A DNA stretch of 64,000 nucleotides, taken from positions 1,116,001 to 1,180,000 of the forward strand of contig JASPKZ010001233.1 of NCBI GenBank assembly GCA_030220185.1. The letters run 5' to 3'. Each line of letters starts with the position of its first letter. Position 1 is the first letter of the stretch. Below, piece after piece: positions 27,201 to 30,780 of the stretch. A model generated the notes under the pieces. That model was not told where the DNA came from. It searched no databases and saw nothing but the letters and a program-made list of their open reading frames with translations. The stretch comes from Diploptera punctata. Its lineage: Eukaryota > Arthropoda > Insecta > Blattodea > Blaberidae. A program made the translations under genes and the position numbers.

Positions 27201-28656
27201 AAATGAGTACCAGACAGATGTACGTTCTAGGGATGAAAGTGGTCGTCAAGCATGATTGACAACCCATGTGACATCTTGTGCCAGTTGTCTAGAAAGGTGG
27301 AAGTCTTAAGCTCCTAGCACCCCAAGGGTAACATAAGGCCTGTAGTAGTGGGATAATTTTACATTTTATATTCTTTTACATGGTTTTTAATGGTTTGTGC
27401 AATTAAGAGTTTTCATTGCCTAGTAATGGTATAATTTTCTAATTACAAATGTATATGTATAAAAATAATTTAATGTGTTTGTGATAACTGTATCACTTCC
27501 CCTTGCCCAAAAGAGATTTTTTTTTTACCTGGAATGTATGAGTGAAATATTTCATGAAGTTGTTGATGATGATCAAACATTAATGGTAACTAAAAATGAT
27601 GTATATTTAATTGCACTATCTTATAATTGTAATAGTGAAATTACTTATGTAAAATGCATGAACAAAGGCGGTCACATTTATGTAAATTCTGCATATCTAC
27701 ATCATAATGCTTTCAGAGAGCCAATCATCTGCATTCAACTATTGTATGTTAAGTGAGGTAGAATGCTAATTAAAATTACAGTGGGAGGAAACACTATGAG
27801 GTATTTACATTAATAAATGAGTTGGAGAAAATGTTTTAACATCTCACCTCACAAAGTTGCATGTCTTCACGATACCGGTTTCAAAAGTATAGTATTACTT
27901 CCATCTTCAGTCAAATTCCAACTGTCAAAATTTCATCATTAACATCATCTTCTGAACTGCCATCTAGTTAGATTTTATGAACTTGGAGATAAAATTATTC
28001 TCATCGGGGATATTGAAATTCATTGCTTTATATTTATTCTTCTGAATGTATATCTTTTTTTTGCCAAATTGTTAATTCCAAAGGTTTCTCCAAATGTTTC
28101 AAAAGTTTAGTGTCTTTTCTGATTTTATGATTTTTTAGCAAACTATGAGATGCAATTGCCGATTTTTCAATTTCACCATTTTTAATCTTTCTAAGGTGTT
28201 CAGAAGATGATGTTAACGATGAAATTTCGACAGTTGGAATTTGGCTGAAAATGGAAGTAATACTATATTTTTGAAACCGGTATCGTGAAGGCACGACTTT
28301 GTGAGGTGAGATGTTAAAACATTTTCTCCAACTCATTTATTAATTGAGGTAGAATGCATTGATTAGAGTAAATTTGAAGCAGCAATATGGCATTGTTATG
28401 AACAAAATCTGCCTGATTCCCCCTTTGTTCATGCCAATAGCTATAGTTGATTAGAATGTTGTTATGATCCAAATGAGTAATGTTGGTATTATATGTGTTC
28501 AGGTATTTTCTGGGAACGTATGAGTCTACATTCTCATTCAGAATACAGGAGGAGCGGGAGATCATGGGGTTTGATTCTGAAACGACATTTAATAGACTAT
28601 GTGGAGACAAAGAGAAGAAATGTAATAAACCTTCTATGTGGAGAATTGTATTCTGA
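125..28656 (+). CDS. POFUT2: GDP-fucose protein O-fucosyltransferase 2 (3' six exons, N-terminus outside window)
   Basis: ER enzyme that transfers fucose from GDP-fucose to Ser/Thr of folded thrombospondin type 1 repeats (family knowledge). Six exons, 125-266, 2445-2589, 6722-7022, 18822-18999, 23539-23668 and 28503-28656, are bounded by AG/GT and join in phase (1, 2, 0, 1, 2), giving 349 codons plus stop. Recognisable POFUT2 blocks in order: [11 protein letters not shown], a YVLQ-like [15 protein letters not shown], the nucleotide-sugar-site HMRRKDF with [24 protein letters not shown], and a C-terminal [16 protein letters not shown] block with FNRLCG. The human protein is about 430 residues, so roughly 80 N-terminal residues (signal peptide, first part of the GT fold) are upstream. 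Introns of about 2.2, 4.1, 11.8, 4.5 and 4.8 kb are full of mobile elements. No coding lesion is seen. Confidence 0.93.
355..615. repeat. Palindromic PLE-derived element A
   Basis: Long inverted repeat. The arm GAGTCACTTCTTATCTTA near 418 recurs inverted near 560-580, and both arms contain TTTTCAAGAGGA/CCCATGTTTAAA. One outer tail reads AACCTCATAATGTTATT (about 593-609), the same asymmetric tail as elements H and N. The hammerhead-like core is degenerate (TTGAAAA-type in relatives). Confidence 0.7.
640..968. repeat. Palindromic PLE-derived element B
   Basis: The left arm (CCTCATGATCTTCTTCTTAG, about 643) is inverted at about 936-957. Between them lie two facing, diverged copies of a hammerhead-like core; the + strand copy at 899-935 is the better one. 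Same layout as the other palindromes: core, GAAAC, then a purine-rich arm ending in GAGGT. Confidence 0.65.
892..940 (+). ncRNA. Hammerhead-like ribozyme core (element B)
   Basis: CTGATGA at 899-905, one extra T, stem II GGAACC/GGTTTT, GAAAC at 926-930, two-base loop, then CTC at 933-935 where NUH (probably GTC, which the left arm retains) is expected. Core and stem II fit the type I hammerhead consensus CUGANGA...GAAA. The cleavage triplet is mutated and stem I is short, so activity is doubtful. Confidence 0.5.
990..1430 (-). mobile_element. Non-LTR 5'-region fragment
   Basis: Read on the minus strand, it shares a GGGCCCC...AGGGTTACGGTGAA segment, a following ACCTCAA and a later AGAGGCAACT with 47485-47600 (+). 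Both sit among non-LTR debris, so it is most simply an untranslated 5' part of a retroelement family. No ORF is preserved. Confidence 0.35.
1435..1578 (+). mobile_element. Non-LTR retrotransposon 3' end, AAG-tailed
   Basis: Encodes [10 protein letters not shown] followed by a short tail, then AAATAAACAGGATGAAAAT and an (AAG)n run. It matches, in opposite orientation, the 3' end of the element at 50759-52127, which ends with the same [10 protein letters not shown] and AAG tail. Severely 5'-truncated. Confidence 0.6.
1579..1905 (+). mobile_element. tRNA-derived SINE (family D)
   Basis: The head has an A-box-like GGCGTAAATGGTTGG and a B-box-like GGTTCCGAGATTGAGTCTC, followed by an unrelated body and a TATATA-rich tail near 1845. 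It follows directly on the AAG tail of the preceding non-LTR fragment. Only one copy is seen in this window. Confidence 0.5.
2105..2395. repeat. Palindromic PLE-derived element C
   Basis: Near-perfect inverted arms: AAAGTGTTTAATACCTCACC at about 2117 and its complement at about 2340. Each contains CCAGTTTCAAAGCTTGGGCAG or its reverse. The single tail AACCTCATAATGATTTTTTCC lies on the right only. The minus-strand arm keeps a hammerhead-like core (2158-2192). Confidence 0.75.
2158..2192 (-). ncRNA. Hammerhead-like core (element C, left arm)
   Basis: Minus strand: CCGAAGA (2192-2186; consensus CTGANGA with U4 to C), T, stem II GAAGCT/AGCTTT, GAAAC (2167-2163), TG loop, GTT site (2160-2158). The facing right arm has lost the CTGANGA block. 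Degenerate but clearly the same architecture. Confidence 0.4.
2445..2589 (+). CDS. POFUT2: POFUT2 exon b
   Basis: Acceptor GTGCACAG ends at 2444, donor GTAAGA starts at 2590. Encodes [21 protein letters not shown] and ends at a split Arg codon. Phase in 1, phase out 2, matching its neighbours. Confidence 0.88.
2750..3095 (+). mobile_element. SINE family E copy (with a short non-LTR scrap at its left edge)
   Basis: From about 2815: a tail of CCTCAAGCCTGAAAAAAGAG and then CTTTCATGCCCAGATTT, shared with 15780-15966/16670-16735, 25190-25380 and 62355-62530. The body has a GGTGTAAAAATC-like segment. The first about 70 bp read on the minus strand as a [19 protein letters not shown] retroelement scrap. 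Confidence 0.5.
3150..3205 (-). ncRNA. Hammerhead-like core, solitary half-palindrome D
   Basis: Minus strand: CTGATGA (3199-3193), T, stem II GAACAA/TTGTCT with one mismatch, GAAAC (3175-3171), then CATGGCC instead of a clear NUH site. It ends in ATGAGGTAAG (about 3146), the arm end shared by the PLE-derived palindromes. No facing arm is visible. Confidence 0.4.
3300..3425 (-). repeat. tRNA-like repeat (inverted orientation)
   Basis: On the minus strand it contains GGTCCAGGGTTCAAATCCC, a B-box-bearing T-arm like that of the tRNA-like repeat family (18078-18151 and others), flanked by AGAAAAATTAA. A second partial GTCCAGGGTTCAAAC lies at 3399-3415 on the + strand, so the copy is itself partly inverted. 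Confidence 0.45.
3627..3797 (+). pseudogene. Possible DNA-transposon N-terminal fragment
   Basis: An ATG at 3627 opens a frame with one internal stop and a charged, Arg-rich stretch ([20 protein letters not shown]). This resembles N-termini of Harbinger-type nucleases only in composition. No DDE motif and no terminal repeats could be assigned. The surrounding 3430-4020 holds nothing else recognisable. Confidence 0.25.
4140..4173 (-). ncRNA. Hammerhead-like ribozyme at 3' end of PLE copy 1
   Basis: Minus strand: CTGACGA (4173-4167), T, stem II AAAACA-GAAT-TGTTTT (six pairs), GAAAC (4149-4145), AT loop, GTC (4142-4140). The core is complete, with a canonical GUC site. Stem III is minimal and stem I pairs poorly in monomer form, as expected for the dimer-acting hammerheads reported for PLEs and retrozymes. 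Confidence 0.65.
4194..6399 (-). pseudogene. PLE reverse transcriptase / GIY-YIG endonuclease (copy 1)
   Basis: Minus-strand frames 6399-5623, 5626-4787, 4759-4511 and 4535-4194 together cover a lysine-rich N-terminus, an RT with [28 protein letters not shown] and the catalytic RYVDDII, then a linker and a GIY-YIG domain with [15 protein letters not shown] and an [14 protein letters not shown] block. Several small frameshifts separate the frames, so it is probably not translatable. The protein is nearly identical to copy 2, which implies recent common origin. Confidence 0.88.
6722..7022 (+). CDS. POFUT2: POFUT2 exon c
   Basis: Acceptor TATCGTAG ends at 6721; donor GTAAGT starts at 7023. Encodes GPFWGY, the [10 protein letters not shown] block and [14 protein letters not shown]. 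This is the longest exon in the window; phase out is 0. A mariner copy starts only 60 bp downstream. Confidence 0.9.
7083..7974 (+). mobile_element. mariner element, internally deleted
   Basis: Terminal inverted repeats CGAGGGTGGATCAAATGTAA and its near-complement ending CACCCTCG, flanked by TA at 7081-7082 and 7975-7976. The 892-bp element encodes the N-terminal HTH part ([21 protein letters not shown], 7270-7425, then stops) and the C-terminal [20 protein letters not shown] with the last catalytic Asp (about 7675-7730). The middle with the first two catalytic Asp is missing. It lies in POFUT2 intron 3. Confidence 0.9.
8064..8372 (-). mobile_element. tRNA-derived SINE, family A copy 1
   Basis: Reading the minus strand, the tRNA-related head (CCGCTGTGGTCTCGAGGTAG, then a GGCTCAATCC B-box-like segment) comes first, then a body ending with CAAGCATAGCATGAAAAT, GGGCAGAATTACTATGGATG. 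Five further copies in this window all lie in the same orientation. Confidence 0.8.
8711..11016 (-). pseudogene. hAT transposase, CGBP1-like group, with introns
   Basis: Three minus-strand exons: 11016 to about 10888 ([10 protein letters not shown], then CQVC), 10775-10487 ([14 protein letters not shown], completing a BED-type C-x2-C...H-x5-H finger) and 9752-8711. Intron borders GT/AG are visible at 10486/9753 and 10776. The last exon has [21 protein letters not shown] and the C-terminal dimerisation block [18 protein letters not shown]. Exon 2 carries a frameshift before [12 protein letters not shown] (about 10545). The architecture matches the hAT lineage that gave vertebrate CGGBP1. Probably inactive. 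Confidence 0.75.
10977..11206. repeat. 115-bp tandem duplication at the hAT 5' end
   Basis: Unit 10977-11091 is repeated at 11092-11206 with a few substitutions (shared TATTTTACTGGATTTTTCCTT and ATGTTATTTGAGAAAAGAA). The duplicated unit includes the transposase start codon region, so two candidate starts exist. Confidence 0.85.
11640..12365. other. Intron sequence, mostly unassigned
   Basis: AT-rich POFUT2 intron 3 sequence between the hAT remnant and PLE copy 2. A short tandem repeat of about 48 bp (CCTAAAAGCTAAYCTAATGCA...CTGTGAAAG) occurs twice at 11965-12060. Nothing else recognised. Confidence 0.5.
12432..14726 (+). pseudogene. PLE reverse transcriptase / GIY-YIG endonuclease (copy 2)
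   Basis: Frames 12432-12953, 12950-14284 (444 codons, whole RT) and 14385-14726. RT motifs: [11 protein letters not shown] (about 13467), [18 protein letters not shown] (about 13648) and RYVDDII (about 13756). C-terminal nuclease: GIYQI, CxxC and [10 protein letters not shown] (about 14363-14430), then an AAHVWSEKH block. A +1 shift near 12950, one near 14278 and one near 14340 break it. It differs from copy 1 at few residues and is the most intact RT in the window. Confidence 0.9.
14747..14780 (+). ncRNA. Hammerhead-like ribozyme at 3' end of PLE copy 2
   Basis: CTGACGA (14747-14753), T, stem II AAAACA/TGTTTT, GAAAC (14771-14775), AT, then CTC (14778-14780) where copy 1 has GTC. The core is intact; the cleavage triplet has a G to C change. 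Sense to POFUT2. Confidence 0.6.
15175..15430. repeat. Palindromic PLE-derived element G
   Basis: The left tail GGAAATAGCATTATGAGGCT (15174) is followed by an arm ATCTCACCTCATAC... whose complement is at 15395-15410. Each arm holds a hammerhead-like core. There is no ORF; the loop between cores is only about 50 bp. Confidence 0.75.
15331..15378 (+). ncRNA. Hammerhead-like ribozyme, best in palindrome G
   Basis: CTGAAGA (15337-15343), AA, stem II GGAA/TTCC with a GACCG-type loop, GAAAC (15361-15365), TGTG loop, GTC (15370-15372). Stem I can pair ATATGG with CTGTG using wobbles. The facing minus-strand arm (about 15290-15255) has TTGAAGA and GAAAC with TGTCC. Confidence 0.6.
15445..15670 (-). 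mobile_element. Non-LTR retrotransposon 3' fragment
   Basis: The minus strand resembles the C-terminal end of a non-LTR ORF2: a GRPxLxW-like block, then [11 protein letters not shown] and a Trp/Arg-rich stretch before TRFKL. Frames are broken. 5'-truncated. Confidence 0.4.
15765..16735 (+). mobile_element. SINE family E copy split by a CR1-like insertion
   Basis: Head with ATGGGTTCGAACTCAGG (B box, about 15819-15835), body and the CCTCAAGCCTGAAAAAAGAG segment (15941-15960). The sequence then breaks and its 3' end CTTTCATGCCCAGATTT resumes at about 16684. The gap is filled by the element at 15990-16676. Confidence 0.6.
15990..16676 (-). mobile_element. CR1/L2-like non-LTR 3' end inserted in SINE E
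   Basis: The minus strand from 16676 encodes [20 protein letters not shown], typical of the C-terminus of CR1/L2/Jockey-type ORF2 (compare LHWLPVKxRIxYKLxLLTFK), then a frame-shifted NLLPQEIR-like block. It ends with GCCTTAACTCTGCCAGAATA and an (ATT)n tract (16084-16104). Similar 3' ends lie at 52490-52545 and 60835-60890. Confidence 0.65.
17005..17555. repeat. tRNA-like repeats, inverted set
   Basis: Minus-oriented copies at about 17015-17090 and 17305-17380 (AGATCTTCAGCTTTATGAACT; TTTGAATCCAAGATCTCCAG) face + copies at 17415-17555 with GCTCAGTTGG (A box) and GGGTTCGAACT (B box). Anticodon-arm-like CTAGT-7 nt-ACTAG is intact in the last. They are diverged members of the family best seen at 54551 and 57641. 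Confidence 0.5.
17660..18180. repeat. Composite inverted repeat built from tRNA-like units
   Basis: Segment 17669-17725 is repeated inverted at 17855-17911 (CGTTTTTAAACATCTTAATG and its complement), and GTTAATTCCCTAACC at about 17839 is inverted at about 18031. A minus tRNA-like unit (17731-17805) faces a + one (18078-18151). The + unit has AGCTCAGATGG and GGGTTCAAATCCC, with acceptor-stem remnants CCTAG/CTAGG. Flanks read AGAGAAAAATA. Confidence 0.7.
18240..18560 (+). mobile_element. tRNA-derived SINE, family B copy 1
   Basis: Body features shared with copies at 25380, 28795, 44323(-), 53065(-) and 56470: CCCATGGGGGAAGACATTTTC, GTGGCTCCAGGTTGAGAAAA, ATTAACGCATGTGGATGTGA. The tRNA head is truncated here (GGTTTGAGTCTC B-box remnant kept). 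Confidence 0.75.
18822..18999 (+). CDS. POFUT2: POFUT2 exon d (HxRR donor-site exon)
   Basis: Acceptor TTCATAG ends at 18821; donor GTATGA starts at 19000. Carries [15 protein letters not shown], the conserved His-x-Arg-Arg GDP-fucose-binding motif of the O-/alpha-fucosyltransferase superfamily, and FIATDAP. Phase out is 1. Confidence 0.92.
19020..19500. other. Intron 4 sequence without recognised features
   Basis: AT-rich sequence following POFUT2 exon d. No ORF, repeat arm or RNA fold recognised before palindrome H. Confidence 0.4.
19690..21150 (-). mobile_element. piggyBac-family element, internally deleted
   Basis: Flanked by TTAA on both sides (19686-19689, 21151-21154), with ends CCCGTCAGTGACGC and complementary GCGCTGACGGG. 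The right subterminal region repeats GGTCTATACCACGTAT twice (about 21070 and 21117), as transposase-binding repeats often do. About 1.46 kb; only the transposase C-terminus is recognisable. Confidence 0.88.
20273..20451 (-). pseudogene. piggyBac transposase C-terminal Cys-rich domain
   Basis: Minus strand, ending at TAA (20275-20273). It encodes a zinc-binding cross-brace: KRCVVC, then [20 protein letters not shown] and KLNY before the stop. This Cys/His pattern is diagnostic of the C-terminal DNA-binding domain of piggyBac transposases. The DDD catalytic core is absent. Confidence 0.85.
21765..22010. repeat. Palindromic PLE-derived element I
   Basis: The left arm (ATTCTTACCTCTTATGGTTG, about 21806) is inverted at 21890-21915 and again at 21970-21990, so two right-type arms follow one left arm. 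Each includes ACATATGTTYGACAAAAA. The outer AAGACATTTTGTCTGTA is also inverted at about 21995. Confidence 0.65.
21928..21963 (+). ncRNA. Hammerhead-like core (element I)
   Basis: CTGACGA (21928-21934), T, stem II GGTGC/GCCTT with wobbles, AAAAC (21952-21956; consensus GAAAC), ATAT, GTT (21961-21963). The facing minus arm has CTTATGA with intact GAAAC. Each arm has lost a different core residue. Confidence 0.35.
22000..22405 (-). pseudogene. DUF4817-like transposon-associated HTH fragment
   Basis: The minus strand from ATG 22405 encodes a diverged version of the insect DUF4817 region: [10 protein letters not shown], a [18 protein letters not shown] block, then [20 protein letters not shown]. 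This domain is common in insect mariner-like or similar elements. One stop and frame changes interrupt it. No terminal repeats found. Confidence 0.55.
22446..22770 (-). mobile_element. SINE family A copy 2
   Basis: The minus-strand head (GTCCACTGCTGTGGTTTCGAG) and B-box region GGGTTCGATCCCCGG are well kept. The body is interrupted by a (GATGAT)n expansion near 22560. Same orientation as the other five copies. Confidence 0.82.
22985..23145 (+). mobile_element. PLE RT fragment
   Basis: + strand encodes [20 protein letters not shown] and YRKETH, which matches the post-YVDD part of the family 1 and 2 PLE RTs (compare 13870-13950 and 54730-54800). Both sides are truncated. Confidence 0.7.
23285..23525. 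repeat. Palindromic PLE-derived element J
   Basis: The single tail AGGAAGTAATATTTTGAGGTT is at the left. Arms GATTTATTCTTGAACATG (about 23369) and its complement (about 23455-23480) enclose two facing hammerhead-like cores. It ends 14 bp before the POFUT2 exon e acceptor. Confidence 0.78.
23425..23460 (+). ncRNA. Hammerhead-like ribozyme (element J)
   Basis: CTGAAGA (23425-23431), T, stem II GATATA/TATATC (six perfect pairs), GAAAC (23451-23455), AT, GTT (23458-23460). Stem I is not evident in the monomer. The facing minus arm has CTGAAGG and AAAAC. Sense to POFUT2, about 80 bp upstream of exon e. Confidence 0.6.
23539..23668 (+). CDS. POFUT2: POFUT2 exon e
   Basis: Acceptor TTTTGCAG ends at 23538; donor GTCAGG starts at 23669. 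Encodes the [14 protein letters not shown] block. Phase out is 2, completed by the first base of the last exon to make Arg. It lies only 19 bp beyond palindromic repeat J. Confidence 0.92.
23745..24060. repeat. Palindromic PLE-derived element K
   Basis: The left tail is ACATTATGAGGTTTTC. The arm AATCATGAATTCTTCTTACC (about 23790) is inverted at about 24018-24045. The cores keep CTGAAGA-T-GGGAA (minus) and CTGAAGA-T-GACAA (plus), but GAAAC has decayed. An AAAAATTGACA inverted pair lies inside. Confidence 0.7.
24138..24330. repeat. tRNA-like repeat pair, head to head
   Basis: A minus copy (GGGGTTTGAACGCAGGACCTC, 24149) faces a + copy (GCCCAGGTAGCATAGTAG...GATTCAAATCCCAG, 24257-24328) with about 20 bp between them. 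Both are flanked by AGAGAAAAAT/ATTTTCTCTTC, the hallmark flank of the family. Confidence 0.6.
24486..24965 (+). mobile_element. Non-LTR retrotransposon 3' end with RNase H
   Basis: Frames encode the end of an RNase H domain ([12 protein letters not shown], then ADFLAKKG), then a C-terminal region with a C-x2-C-x7-H-x4-C knuckle ([18 protein letters not shown]), stop at 24943, and a CCAACCAACCAACC tail. RNase H in this place is typical of I/R1/Loa-type elements. 5'-truncated at 24486. Confidence 0.72.
24972..25178. repeat. Minimal PLE terminal palindrome (element L)
   Basis: Consists of family 1 PLE termini only: TTACCTCAATATTAATGTTG (24995) through TTTCAAAACAATTCTG, then the inverted copy (25060-25112) and the single tail AACCTCAAAATATCACTTCC on the right. 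No ORF sequence remains between the arms. CTGACGA and GAAACATGTCC persist, but most of stem II is lost. Confidence 0.85.
25190..25735 (+). mobile_element. SINE family E copy followed by SINE family B copy
   Basis: 25190-25380 carries the E signature (TTGATGGATTTTTCAGTATG, AACATAAGCCTGAATTAAAA). From about 25380 a family B copy with its tRNA-like head (GGTTTAAGG...GGATTGAGTCCCC) runs to AAGCCTGTCATGCCCTGGAG. The two abut without spacer. Confidence 0.65.
26225..27200 (-). mobile_element. CR1/L2-like RT fragment carrying a nested insertion
   Basis: The minus strand encodes [16 protein letters not shown] (upstream of 27084) continuing at 26660 with [25 protein letters not shown] and, after a stop, a [13 protein letters not shown] block. 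The catalytic YADD is intact. The frame is interrupted by 26672-27072. The 26230-26400 end matches 61590-61755. Confidence 0.72.
26672..27072 (+). mobile_element. AAG-tailed non-LTR 3' fragment nested in the CR1-like RT
   Basis: Flanked by an 11-bp duplication ACTGATCCTTG (26661-26671 and 27073-27083). Encodes [20 protein letters not shown] and [13 protein letters not shown] ends, followed by GAGGCGGAATAGGCAATTTG and (GAA)n. Same family as 32112-32455. An internal AT-rich ATAGATATAAAT expansion lies at 26850-26925. Confidence 0.8.
27238..27362 (+). mobile_element. SINE family F fragment
   Basis: GACAACCC, TCTAGAAA and AAGGCCTGTAGTAGTGGGAT align in order with the SINE at 49625-49930 (minus), to which it is inverted. 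The tRNA head is missing. The following 27363-27780 has no recognised element; its short open frame (27475-27756) resembles nothing I know. Confidence 0.5.
27785..28372. mobile_element. PLE fragment between inverted termini (element M)
   Basis: The left tail AACACTATGAGGTATT (27789) is followed by the arm GAGTTGGAGAAAATGTTTTAA (27819), inverted at about 28312-28335. The interior (28034-28200, minus) encodes a decayed GIY-YIG C-terminus, [15 protein letters not shown] and [11 protein letters not shown]. It is the link between full PLEs and ORF-less palindromes. Confidence 0.8.
27873..27910 (-). ncRNA. Hammerhead-like ribozyme (element M, left arm)
   Basis: Minus strand: CTGAAGA (27910-27904), T, stem II GGAAGTA/TACTTTT (with G-U pairs), GAAAC (27882-27878), CG, GTA (27875-27873), then TCGTG. 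The facing + arm at 28245-28282 has CTGAAAA (G8 to A) with intact GAAAC-CG-GTA. The minus copy has a full core. Confidence 0.6.
28503..28656 (+). CDS. POFUT2: POFUT2 terminal exon
   Basis: Acceptor GTGTTCAG ends at 28502. It opens with Tyr-Phe-Leu-Gly-Thr, carries [16 protein letters not shown] and [12 protein letters not shown], and stops at TGA 28654-28656. A longest-ORF view hides this exon because another frame and the opposite strand are also open here. Confidence 0.92.
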
Positions 28657-28794
28657 TAACAGGCAAGATGGAAATTCATACAGGACAACTTGAGCCTATC
28701 TTAATCTTTGAAAAAATGTGGTCTTAGTATTTTTTTATTGTCTACCAGTAATTCAGAATTAATTTTTTGTTTAGTTCATTTTGAAGTTATGGAA

Positions 28795-28975
28795 CTTGTA
28801 CTGCTTCGAGTCCCCATGGGGAAGAAATTTTCTCATGGGATTTCAGCCAGTATGGAACCAGTACATCTAAGGAATTTGAGTAATAAATAGTGGCTCCAGG
28901 TTGAGAAAACCAGCTATAACACCTGGGGGATCCAACATGCTGACCAAATGTCACCCATGGTAAAAATATATGTTG
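28795..28975 (+). mobile_element. SINE family B copy 3, truncated
   Basis: CGAGTCCCCATGGGGAAGAAA, GTGGCTCCAGGTTGAGAAAA and TGCTGACCAAATGTCACCC match family B. It starts about 140 bp after the POFUT2 stop. Confidence 0.7.
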
Positions 28976-29017
28976 TTTGAAGATAGATAAACATTTTGCA
29001 AAATTAAGGAAGGCGAT

Positions 29018-29310
29018 TAGTGAAATGGAATCTCCATCAATAATATTGCCATCTGGTGTTGATTTGATGAACATGACCTCATCTCGAAGTTCATCAAATC
29101 AATACCAGATGGCAACGTTATTGATGGAGATTCCATTGAAAAACCAGTAGTCCTAATGTTGGTTGAAAATGAGAGAGATGGTTCTCTTGAAAACTAGTTC
29201 CTGTGTTTAAAGAAACATGAAATATGAGGTAAGATGTAAAAATGACTCATTAATTTACGAATTAAGAACCTCATAATGTTATTTCCCATATTTAACTATG
29301 AATAGACTTT
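29018..29310. repeat. Inverted repeat plus half of palindrome type A/H (element N)
   Basis: GAAATGGAATCTCCATCAAT (29020) through ATTTGATGAAC is inverted at 29086-29140. It runs into TTGAAAATGAGAGAGATGG...TTCTCTTGAAAACTAG and a right arm ATATGAGGTAAGATG, with tail AACCTCATAATGTTATTTCC (29269). The cores are degenerate, as in A and H. Confidence 0.65.
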
Positions 29311-30384
29311 AATGTTTATATCCAATGGGTGTGGTATGTTGATAACAATAATTTATCATCAAATATAGAGAAAATGAGAAGTATACAAAAATTGTGTTAG
29401 AAATTAATTAAATGTGGAGTTTTGTACTAATATTCATTTTGTATCTCATTTATCACATTCATTGGTTGCAGTCTAAGTAGAGCACTGTGTAAGGTAGTGT
29501 CAGTCCATGTATTCTTGTTGATGACACAAATAACAACAGGAAGTTTTACTATTCCGAATCTGTGAAGATGTTTTGTTTAGCTATCATGTGATGTATGTAG
29601 ACAGAAAAATCTCTACAGAATTTCTTCTGAGCCAGCCAAGTGAAGTCAAGTAGATTTGAATTAGAAGTTACATTGTTTTTGTGATGTATTTACATTTCAA
29701 ATTAGATATTTTAAAGTGTTTTTAATATATTGTATTTATAACAGCCATAATATAAAGTGTTGGTTGTAATAATGTAGTTTATATTTTCTACCATCAGATT
29801 AAATGATCTTTTATTCATTTTAATCCTATCTCACTACACATTTCATTTAACATCAAATAATAAATAAGTCCAATAAATTCCTACCTGTAATATAACCCAT
29901 TATACCTGTGTACATTATTTACTTATTTAACCTGGGAGTGGTGGCACAGGGTATTTTCTGATTCCACATGATTCTAAGTTCTAAGAATTAGTATTAATTC
30001 TTGGAATATGTCAGTCTATGTCACTGCATTCTTCTCCTTTTGTTTGATGTCAATAACCTCAACCTTGAAGCACAAATTCTAAAGATATGAATAAAAATAT
30101 CCAGTGGTGTGGTGACAGGATCCCATTCTCCCCCAAGTCAACCGTTATGTTTGTATAGATTATAGTGAAGTTGTTGTAAAAATATAATTGTCATAAACAG
30201 TGACAGACGCTATACATTCAAGCATGTAAACATGCAAGTCTAAGCAGCTGGGCAGTACATCAACAACATATGCTAATAATAATAATAATAATAATAATAA
30301 TACCAAAGTCCACCAGAAATCATATTGACATATTGTATTTTTATAATTATTATAATTTATTATCATTTATATTTGCCTCTTCTA
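29311..30384. other. Intergenic sequence after POFUT2
   Basis: AT-rich; (AAT)n microsatellite at 30275-30303. No convincing gene, RNA or transposon end. Confidence 0.4.
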
Positions 30385-30597
30385 CGGCTTTCCAGAGCAA
30401 GATTCTGGGTACACTATCAAATCAATAAAGATCAAATCTACTGGTTGCGATTTCTCTAACAGCTGTCTCATTATGAATGTATTATCAGTGCATGATTTGC
30501 CTGCAGTGAAGCCACTTTGTTCTTCCATATCTTTGTATTCTCTTTCTAATCTATATTTTACAATGCAGTGAATATTTTCATAATTGAGTTATTCACA
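30385..30597 (-). mobile_element. Non-LTR RT fragment
   Basis: The minus strand reads MEEQSGFTAGKSCTDNTF, then LEKSQPVDLIFIDL, the conserved QxGFRxGxSTxDxIF and D-L motifs of non-LTR reverse transcriptases. About 200 bp only. Confidence 0.6.
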
Positions 30598-30599
30598 CA

Positions 30600-30780
30600 T
30601 ATCCCTCTATAAGAGAATACCAAAGAAGATCCTAAATTGGAAAGCAGTGGAAGAGGCAGACCTAGAGAATGCTGGATGGATGGAGGAGAAATATGGAAGC
30701 TAGAGATCTGAGGGAAGAAGATGTTCTAAACAGGAACCTCTGGCAACAAATCATTTTGGGTTGAAGGAGAAACACTGTAT
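30600..30780 (+). mobile_element. Non-LTR 3' fragment, + strand
   Basis: Frames give a GRGRPRE-Trp-Met-Asp block and an ARDLREEDVLNRNLW block, the usual C-terminus of RTE/Jockey-like ORF2. It abuts the opposite-strand RT fragment at 30385-30597. Confidence 0.45.

Noticed and set aside
27475..27756. 93-codon open frame on + strand in POFUT2 intron 5
   Set aside because: Composition and sequence resemble no known domain, no splice context, and open frames of this length are common in such AT-rich DNA.
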